DNA of 36,774 nucleotides from RGIG8748 sp045606045 (lineage in GTDB: Bacteria; Bacillota; Clostridia; UMGS1810). Numbering within the stretch: the first letter of the stretch is position 1; every line of letters begins with the position of its first letter. Position numbers and translations under genes: made by a program. Shown here piece by piece: positions 31,901 to 36,774 of the stretch. The DNA lies in contig JAZURE010000059.1 in the NCBI GenBank assembly GCA_045606045.1, positions 1-36,774 of the forward strand, given 5' to 3'. The notes under the pieces were generated by a model. It had not been told where the DNA came from. It ran no database searches and saw only the letters and a program-made list of their open reading frames with translations.

Positions 31901-33221
31901 TTACAAATGTCTGGAATCGGTCTGTAATCTCCCTGCCCTTTACCTTAACCGCACCGATTTCGGTAATGGCATCCTTGTCCGCACGAAGACCTGTGGTTTC
32001 TATATCAAATACCACAAATTCGCTGTCGAAATCTCCCTTTCCTGCGCCGTATACCACATCGGTAGTATCGTTTACAAGGTAGCATTCCACTCCGTAGATT
32101 ACCTTTATCTTATCGCCTGCGGCATGCATTGCCTCGGGGAAGGACTGAACATTACCGTGGTCTGTTACGGCTACCGCTTTGTGTCCCCACGCAATGGCAT
32201 TTTTTACAAGGTCCTTGGCATCGGTCATACCGTCCATAGTGCTCATTTTGGTGTGCATGTGAAGTTCTACACGCTTTTCCTTAGCATTATCCATTCTGCC
32301 CTTTATGGAAGTTTTGACTACAGAGCCAATCATAATTATATTTTCCTTGGCATAGGTGTCGTACTGCACCTTGCCCTTTATCTTGACGCACATTCCCTTG
32401 GATATCTTCTCCAGGGTTTTTGCCGCCTTGTTCTTGGCAAGAAATGCCTTGCAGGAGTATGCACCGCTGTTGTCTGCAAGTATAAACGAAAGAAGCGTTT
32501 TTTCGCTCTTTAATTCCCTTGTATCGAGGGTTATGATTTTGCCCTCAGTTACTACCTGCCCCATATCCTCGGTTATGTCCTTAAGCTTTACGGGTACATC
32601 CGAGCGGATATCCTTGCCCATGATTATGTCTTCATCTGCGGGGGAATCATCTGCATCTGCTCTTTTGGGTGCTTCTTCCCTTACGGGAGGAGGCTCTATG
32701 GCAAGAGCACTTAATTCTGCTTCATAAAGTTTCTGACGCTCCTCTTCGCTGGATTCATCCTTAAATACTACCTCTACATCCGCCTTTAGCTGTGCTTTTA
32801 TAAGTCTTTTTATGGTCTCTGCGCAGTTTAATACTCCGAGCATATCCACACCGTACATACAATGGATGGTAAATATACCCTCCGAATACTCCGCACGGCT
32901 GTTTAAGAAAAGATGGCGCACTCCGCCTATGATTTCATTTACATAGAATACAAGGTTTTTGTAGTACACATCTATATCTATGTCGTCTATGGAAAGGCTT
33001 TCGTACCTTATACGCAAAATGAATTCACTAAGACCATACCTCTCGCATACCGCCTTTTTGTACTCCTCTATTACATCATAGGGCACAAGGTCATAGGATA
33101 CCAGAGTTACCTCCATTGAGCGTTTTTCGGAATTTGCATCGGTTTTAAATATTGTAGTATCCTTAAGCTCCTTAGGTACCTCTATGTCCTTTATTAAATC
33201 TTCCAGTTTATAGCTTTGCAT
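28950..33221 (-). CDS. polC: DNA polymerase III alpha subunit, Gram-positive type PolC
   Basis: PolC is the replicative DNA polymerase of Firmicutes. The 1423-aa protein has domains in the usual order: an N-terminal domain, an OB fold (about 210-305), a PHP domain (ELHMHTKMS, His 321 and 323; VTDHGN at 353) split by an inserted DEDDh 3'-5' proofreading exonuclease (FDIETTGL, Asp 406 and Glu 408; HNASFDTSF; HRAIDDA), a zinc-binding CPEC ... CPECG segment, and the palm with PDIDLNFSGDYQ. The C-terminal helix-hairpin region contains PLNALPGVGTNAA. The start has GTGAGG 6 nt before ATG, overlapping the ispG stop. ispG-polC adjacency is common in clostridia. Confidence 0.97.
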   Translation of the reverse strand: MQSYKLEDLIKDIEVPKELKDTTIFKTDANSEKRSMEVTLVSYDLVPYDVIEEYKKAVCERYGLSEFILRIRYESLSIDDIDIDVYYKNLVFYVNEIIGGVRHLFLNSRAEYSEGIFTIHCMYGVDMLGVLNCAETIKRLIKAQLKADVEVVFKDESSEEERQKLYEAELSALAIEPPPVREEAPKRADADDSPADEDIIMGKDIRSDVPVKLKDITEDMGQVVTEGKIITLDTRELKSEKTLLSFILADNSGAYSCKAFLAKNKAAKTLEKISKGMCVKIKGKVQYDTYAKENIIMIGSVVKTSIKGRMDNAKEKRVELHMHTKMSTMDGMTDAKDLVKNAIAWGHKAVAVTDHGNVQSFPEAMHAAGDKIKVIYGVECYLVNDTTDVVYGAGKGDFDSEFVVFDIETTGLRADKDAITEIGAVKVKGREITDRFQTFVNPMRPIPRAVTELTGITDDMVKDAPAIDTALKDFYDFIGSAHLVAHNASFDTSFIKANAKTLGMDFNFTYIDTLELARCTLSGLKNYKLDTLTKHFQIKLVNHHRAIDDAAATGEVFIELLKLLSEKGVEDISDINLALAGKADIKSLRTYHCILLVKSQKGMQNLYKLISKSHLDYFHRHPRVPKSVLQKYREGLLVGAACEAGEVYRTILDNPYNLDYDGIRSLINFYDYMEIQPLGNNAFMLREGLVESEEDLKYINRTIIELGRKSNKLTVATCDVHFLNPEDEVYRRILMAGQGFEDADQQAPLYFRTTEEMLSEFSYLGDALAREVVIENTNKIADMIEEGIVPIPPDKAPPEIPNSDEILRSSTYEKAQRIYGENLPQIVKDRIDVELNSIISNGYSVLYVIAQKLVRKSNSDGYVVGSRGSVGSSLVAYMSDITEVNSLCPHYVCPECKHSEFINDGSVGSGCDMEDKICPECGTLMLKDGHDIPFETFLGFSGDKEPDIDLNFSGDYQGRAHKYIEELFGKSHVFRAGTIGTVAEKPAYGFVKKYFEAKGEYVSNAEVERLLKGCTGVKRTTGQHPGGIIVVPSSRDVHEFSPIQHPADDTDSDIITLHFDYHSIDTNLLKLDILGHDDPTVIRMLRDLTGIDPVGVPMNDPETMSLFTSTKALGVTPEAIGSPVGTFAVPEFGTKFVRQMLVDTKPTTFSELVRISGLSHGTDVWLNNAQDLILAGTCTLKDAICTRDDIMVYLIHHGVENAKAFKIMESVRKGKGLTEEFEEIMRANDIPEWYIDSCKKIKYMFPKAHAVAYVTSAYRIAYFKVHYPKEFYCSYFTVRADEFDAEVMAMGEEHARECLKAFEAKEAAKEISDKEKRMITILELVVEMYARGISFDKIDLYKSHATKFVPTETGILPPLNALPGVGTNAAIALAEARGEEKFDSIDDLQQRSKVNKTVIEVMRKSGILDGLPESSQMDFFSMF

Positions 33222-33230
33222 TGTATTTCC

Positions 33231-34268
33231 TCACATAAGTTCTATTTCTTTCTTAAGTTCTTGGAAGAGAACTTCCTCGGGCACTTTTTTTATAATTTCG
33301 CCCTTTTTGAATATAAGTCCCTCTCCCTTGCCTCCTGCTATGCCTATATCGGCTTCACGCGCTTCGCCCGGTCCGTTTACCGCACATCCCATTACAGCTA
33401 CGGTTATATCCTTATTTACTGTGGCAAGATAGTCCTCCACTTTTTTTGCAAGCTCTATAAGTCCTATGCTTGTTCTTCCGCAGGTGGGGCACGATACAAG
33501 TGTGGGAGTACCCTCTCTTAAATCAAGTGCTTTTAATATTTCCTTTGCCACATCCACCTCTTTTACGGGGTCATCGGTAAGAGAAACACGGATTGTATCG
33601 CCTATGCCGTCCTTTAAAAGCGAGCCTATGCCGATTGCAGATTTTACCGTTCCCGAAAGGAAGGTGCCTGCCTCTGTAACTCCGAGATGCAGGGGATAAG
33701 GACAGGTACTGCTCATTAATCTGTATACATCTATGGTTTTATTTACATCGGATGCCTTAAGGGAGACAACTATATCGTCGAAATCGTATTTTAAAAGCAT
33801 ATCTATATGCTTTCTGGCACTTTCCACCATGGCATCTGCAGTAGGTGAGCCGTATTTTGCTAAAAGCTCCTTTTCCACAGAGCCGCTGTTTACACCTATT
33901 CTTATGGGAACAGCATACTTTTTGGCACGTTCTGCCACAAGGCGTACACCCTCTTCGCTTCCTATGTTGCCGGGGTTAATACGCACCTTGTCTACACCGT
34001 TTTCCATACTTTCCAAAGCAAGGCGGTAATCGAAATGTATATCTGCCACAAGGGGTATATGTATGCGCGATTTGATTTTTTCTATAGCCTGTGCTGCCGC
34101 TTTGTCGGGCACCGCAACACGCACTATATCACATCCCCTGTTTTCCATGCGAAGTATCTGCTCTACTGTAGCATCTACATCATCTGTACGGGTATTGCAC
34201 ATGGATTGTATGGCGATTTTTTCTCCGCCGCCTATGTATATGTTACCGATTTTGATTTTCTTTGTCAT
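33231..34268 (-). CDS. ispG: 4-hydroxy-3-methylbut-2-enyl diphosphate synthase IspG
   Basis: IspG performs the reductive ring opening of MEcPP to HMBPP in the MEP isoprenoid pathway. The 345-aa protein is a TIM barrel (about 1-250) with a C-terminal 4Fe-4S domain; cluster cysteines are in SCPTCGRTSIGL and MGCAVNGPGEA, with the Glu of the latter block following. The start is ATG 34268 because GGGGAGTG lies 8 nt upstream; the frame extends to an ATG at 34286 without a site. The stop overlaps the polC ribosome binding site. The dxr and rseP genes that often precede ispG in clostridia are absent. Confidence 0.95.
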   Translation of the reverse strand: MTKKIKIGNIYIGGGEKIAIQSMCNTRTDDVDATVEQILRMENRGCDIVRVAVPDKAAAQAIEKIKSRIHIPLVADIHFDYRLALESMENGVDKVRINPGNIGSEEGVRLVAERAKKYAVPIRIGVNSGSVEKELLAKYGSPTADAMVESARKHIDMLLKYDFDDIVVSLKASDVNKTIDVYRLMSSTCPYPLHLGVTEAGTFLSGTVKSAIGIGSLLKDGIGDTIRVSLTDDPVKEVDVAKEILKALDLREGTPTLVSCPTCGRTSIGLIELAKKVEDYLATVNKDITVAVMGCAVNGPGEAREADIGIAGGKGEGLIFKKGEIIKKVPEEVLFQELKKEIELM

Positions 34269-34300
34269 GTCGGAAGCACTCCCCATAATATACTATAATT

Positions 34301-34329
34301 ATTTTATCACATTTAAATGATGCAAACAA
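34301..34329 (-). promoter_or_regulatory. Candidate promoter of the ispG-polC-nuclease operon
   Basis: Minus-strand TTGTTT (34329-34324), a 17-nt spacer and TAAAAT (34306-34301) lie about 30 nt upstream of the ispG start. It is divergent from the alarmone synthetase promoter. Confidence 0.5.
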
Positions 34330-34380
34330 GGATAAAAATGAATAAATTTTTAATAATGTGTCAACATTTATTAAGGTTTG

Positions 34381-34409
34381 TTGAAATTCATAAAAACATG
34401 TGGTATTAT
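34381..34409 (+). promoter_or_regulatory. Promoter of the alarmone synthetase gene
   Basis: TTGAAA (34381-34386), a 17-nt spacer and TATTAT (34404-34409), with TG-like bases in the spacer end, give a start near 34416, just ahead of the ribosome binding site. Confidence 0.7.
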
Positions 34410-34431
34410 CATACTTGGAAGGTGATATACT

Positions 34432-35115
34432 ATGGAACGCGAACTGCAAAAGATTTTTCCAGAGTCAATGACGGTGGATTTAACCTCGGCAGAGGTGCTT
34501 ACAAACCTTAAAAACTTTGAAAAGGTCATGATGATGTACAACTGTGCCATACGAGAGGTGCGCACAAAATTTGAGGTGCTAAATGACGAGCTTTCCACCA
34601 CAAACAACCGAAACCCCATAGAGATGATAAAAAGCCGTGTCAAAAAGCCCGAAAGCATAGTAGGTAAGCTTATACGAAGAAACCTTGATATAAACATAGA
34701 AAACATCATGGAGGGCATCCATGATGTGGCAGGCATAAGAGTTATATGCTCATTTGTAGACGATATATACAAGGTGGCAGATATGCTTTCCGCCCAGGAC
34801 GATGTAACGGTGCTTGAAATAAAAGATTACATAAAAAACCCTAAGGAAAACGGCTACCGAAGCTATCATATGATAATAGAAATACCCGTATTCTTCTCCA
34901 ATGTTAAACAGAAAATAAAGGTTGAGGTACAACTCCGTACCATAGCCATGGACTTCTGGGCAAGCTTAGAGCACAGCATGAAATACAAAAAGGATATAGA
35001 AAACTCCGATTCTATAGCAAAAGAACTCAAAAAATGTGCCGACCTTATAAGTGATACGGACTTTAAGATGCAAGAGATTAATAATAAAATAAACAAGGTA
35101 AAAAAGGATGCATAA
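34432..35115 (+). CDS. Small alarmone synthetase (RelQ/YjbM-like GTP pyrophosphokinase)
   Basis: The 227-aa single-domain RelA/SpoT synthetase transfers pyrophosphate from ATP to GTP or GDP to make (p)ppGpp. There is no HD hydrolase, TGS or ACT domain. Synthetase blocks present are KKPESIVGKLIRR, HDVAGIRVICSFVDDIY, ENGYRSYHMIIEI and KVEVQLRTIAMDFWASLEHSMKYKK, containing the ATP/GTP-binding Arg and Lys residues and the catalytic Glu (EVQLRT). Length and the C-terminal coiled tail fit the RelQ type more than RelP. The ATG has GGAAGGTGA upstream. It is monocistronic with a strong terminator. Confidence 0.9.
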   Translation: MERELQKIFPESMTVDLTSAEVLTNLKNFEKVMMMYNCAIREVRTKFEVLNDELSTTNNRNPIEMIKSRVKKPESIVGKLIRRNLDINIENIMEGIHDVAGIRVICSFVDDIYKVADMLSAQDDVTVLEIKDYIKNPKENGYRSYHMIIEIPVFFSNVKQKIKVEVQLRTIAMDFWASLEHSMKYKKDIENSDSIAKELKKCADLISDTDFKMQEINNKINKVKKDA

Positions 35116-35152
35116 CACAAAAACCGCGAAAACATTCGCGGTTTTTGTGTTT
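35116..35152. terminator. Bidirectional terminator between alarmone synthetase and permease genes
   Basis: ACACAAAAACCGCGAA pairs perfectly with TTCGCGGTTTTTGTGT around an AACA loop. Poly-A and poly-T arms make it active in both directions for this convergent pair. Confidence 0.9.
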
Positions 35153-35160
35153 ATATTATT

Positions 35161-36546
35161 TTACTGTTTTTTGTTTTTCTTAAATACTGCACCTATAACC
35201 ATAATAACTGCAAAGAGTATAAGGTAGAAGAGCACGGGGAATTTGAATACTCCCTCTGCCTTTGCTGTAACATAAGGTGTAATACCGTGAGCATATACAG
35301 CGGCAAATACCATGAATACACAAGCAACGATGGATATAAAGGGAAGAACAAATCTCTTGAATGTGCCAAGGTCTTTTTCCTTCTTCATCCATGCAATAAA
35401 CATAGGAATGTAGAGAGCATATATAGTAACGATAGGAAGCTCGGAGGAATCAAAATTGAAAAGTCCGAACCAACCTTCTGTAAGGTTTGCACCATAGAAG
35501 TATACAAGCCAAAGTGCACAGATAAACAGACCCCATATAGCAGAGTTTGTTGTCATATTTGTTGCCTTGTCTATCTGACCGAACATTTGGGGCTTAGGTC
35601 CTTCTTCGCGCACTGCGATAGCGTACATACCGCGTGTTGCACCAACCATAAGACCGTTTAATGTACCAAGGCAGGATACAACTATACATATATTAAGAAG
35701 TGTACCGCCTACACCGCCAAAGATGTTTGTAAATGCGGTTGTAGCACCCTTTTCCATAAGAACGGCATTGGAAGCGCCGCCTGCAACACCTATGTAGTAG
35801 AGAATATATGCTATAACAACTATAAGTGAGCCTATTACAAGAGCTATAGGAAGATTCTTCTTGGGGCTTTCAAGCTCTGCGTTTATAGATGTGGCAACTA
35901 TCCAGCCCTCATATGCAAATACGGTTGCAACGATTGCCGCAAAAAGTCCGCCGCTTGTACCGCCTACAGCCTCGGTAACTATGCTGGTAAAGTTACCTGT
36001 GAGAGTGCCGTTGGAAAGACCCACAACAGTACCCACAACAGCCATAAGTCCTATAGGAATGAGCTTGATAACTGTGGCACTTATCTGGAACTTACCTGCA
36101 AGCTTAGGTGAAAGGGCATTCATTGTGTAGGATGCTATAAGAAAAGCACCAGCAAGTGTCATAACATTTGCACTTGTAAGATCCCATCCAAAGAGCACAC
36201 CGAAATATCTTGCCGATACCCATGCAAGCACCGATGTCATACCGGGGTAATAGATGTTTACCATAAACCATGCCATGTAGTAAGCATAGCTTTTTCCGCA
36301 GGTAGCCTCTGCGTAGTCTACTACACCGCTTACCTTTTCGTACTTGGTTGCCATTACTGCAAACTGTGCGGAACAGATAATCATAAGAAGACCTGTTATA
36401 GCCCATGCCGCAATACCCAGTGGCATGTTGCCGCCTGTTGCGTTGAGCACATTCTGTGCCTTAAAGAACACACCGGAACCGATAACAGTTCCTACTACCA
36501 TACAGATTGCCGTAGGCAAACCGTATTTTCTCGTAAGTTTTTCCAT
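35161..36546 (-). CDS. APC superfamily amino acid permease
   Basis: The 461-aa membrane protein has about twelve hydrophobic segments. The N-terminal signature VVGTVIGSGVFFKAQNVLNATG is the unwound helix-1 GSGVF substrate site of the APC family. Later VATVFAYEGWIVATSINAEL resembles helix 6 of the LAT/SteT branch, exchangers of neutral amino acids. Substrate cannot be fixed from sequence. ATG 36546 is chosen, 8 nt after AGGAGA; the frame is open to 36570. An inverted repeat covers its probable transcription start. Confidence 0.9.
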   Translation of the reverse strand: MEKLTRKYGLPTAICMVVGTVIGSGVFFKAQNVLNATGGNMPLGIAAWAITGLLMIICSAQFAVMATKYEKVSGVVDYAEATCGKSYAYYMAWFMVNIYYPGMTSVLAWVSARYFGVLFGWDLTSANVMTLAGAFLIASYTMNALSPKLAGKFQISATVIKLIPIGLMAVVGTVVGLSNGTLTGNFTSIVTEAVGGTSGGLFAAIVATVFAYEGWIVATSINAELESPKKNLPIALVIGSLIVVIAYILYYIGVAGGASNAVLMEKGATTAFTNIFGGVGGTLLNICIVVSCLGTLNGLMVGATRGMYAIAVREEGPKPQMFGQIDKATNMTTNSAIWGLFICALWLVYFYGANLTEGWFGLFNFDSSELPIVTIYALYIPMFIAWMKKEKDLGTFKRFVLPFISIVACVFMVFAAVYAHGITPYVTAKAEGVFKFPVLFYLILFAVIMVIGAVFKKNKKQ

Positions 36547-36570
36547 GAAATCAATCTCCTGTTTCATCAT

Positions 36571-36595
36571 ATTAAAACTTATAAAAAGTTTTAAT
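36571..36595. promoter_or_regulatory. Inverted repeat over the permease transcription start
   Basis: ATTAAAACTT (36571-36580) and AAGTTTTAAT (36586-36595) are perfect 10-bp arms around ATAAA. They lie directly after the -10 box of the permease promoter and before its ribosome binding site. It could be an operator or an RNA hairpin in the leader. Confidence 0.55.
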
Positions 36596-36596
36596 C

Positions 36597-36625
36597 ATTA
36601 TATCATAAAAGAAAAGACGTGTAAA
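36597..36625 (-). promoter_or_regulatory. Promoter of the permease gene
   Basis: Minus-strand TTTACA (36625-36620), a 17-nt spacer and TATAAT (36602-36597) are one mismatch from consensus. The predicted start is near 36590, inside the adjacent inverted repeat. Confidence 0.75.
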
Positions 36626-36633
36626 GGATTTTT

Positions 36634-36770
36634 GGCTCTATAATAAATGTTGGGGTGTCCAACAAATAGAGCTCAACAAAATTTTAAAAAGACAATAAAA
36701 AAAGAGAGCATATTTGTTCAAAATCCGTTATAATGGAATTGCCGAGAAACCATGAACGGAGGAACGAGAT
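36634..36770 (+). mobile_element. Possible left end of an insertion sequence
   Basis: GGCTCTATAATAAATGTTGG begins a stretch with nested inverted repeats (GCTCTAT 36635-36641 with ATAGAGC 36666-36672, and inside it GTTGG with CCAAC). A TATAAT box follows at 36729-36734 and a strong ribosome binding site lies before an ATG at 36771. The GGCTCT-type end reminds me of ISL3-family termini, but this is recall from a short motif and is uncertain. Confidence 0.3.
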
Positions 36771-36774
36771 ATGC
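36771..36774 (+). CDS. First codon of a gene cut by the window end
   Basis: ATG at 36771-36773 follows GGAGG with an 8-nt spacer, the best-spaced start signal in this stretch. Only one codon is visible, so the product is unknown; a transposase is possible given the structure upstream. Confidence 0.4.

Overview
The window looks like the chromosome of an anaerobic, fermentative Clostridia-type Firmicute, probably a gut organism of the Oscillospiraceae/Lachnospiraceae kind. The evidence is a Gram-positive PolC, a glmS ribozyme, [FeFe]-hydrogenase maturases HydE and HydG, strong AGGAGG ribosome binding sites, canonical TTGACA/TATAAT promoters, and catabolic genes for pectin-type sugars (rhamnose, galacturonate). 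The sequence is moderately A+T rich. No rRNA, tRNA or CRISPR array was seen.

Layout. 1-55 is the first codons of a probable transposase ORF on the minus strand. 166-4261 is a hexosamine block: glmM, glmS, a glmS ribozyme in the glmS leader, and a stand-alone GlmU-like left-handed beta-helix protein. A divergent promoter region leads to hydE-hydG on the plus strand (4521-7019). The hydE transcript begins with a structured leader of unknown class. A bidirectional terminator separates this from a compact phage-derived cassette (7070-10577, minus): portal protein, two small proteins, CHAP endolysin, XhlA-like protein and a holin-like protein, with no terminase, capsid or tail genes. Two 225-bp tandem repeats, each carrying a terminator hairpin, follow at 10741-11189.

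11219-18210 (minus) is a catabolic or biosynthetic island. It holds a DegT-type aminotransferase with a Gfo/Idh/MocA dehydrogenase, then a LacI-type regulator, an M81 (MlrC) peptidase, a creatinase-like M24 gene broken by one in-frame amber codon, an ASRT-family small-molecule-binding protein and a RhaM-like mutarotase. A perfect LacI-type operator lies in front of the M81 gene. This combination is the best candidate here for an undescribed pathway.

18416-28165 holds an alanine/glycine:sodium symporter with a divergent PocR-AraC regulator, the tagaturonate reductase/altronate dehydratase operon (uxaB-uxaA) with a divergent cupin-AraC regulator, a CopA copper ATPase with metal-binding domains at both ends, and L-rhamnose isomerase.

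28254-36546 is housekeeping: ispG-polC-endonuclease (minus), a small alarmone synthetase (plus) and an APC-family amino acid permease (minus). The last ~140 bp look like the left end of another gene or insertion sequence that starts at the window edge. Several convergent gene pairs share bidirectional terminators whose stems contain or abut the stop codons.
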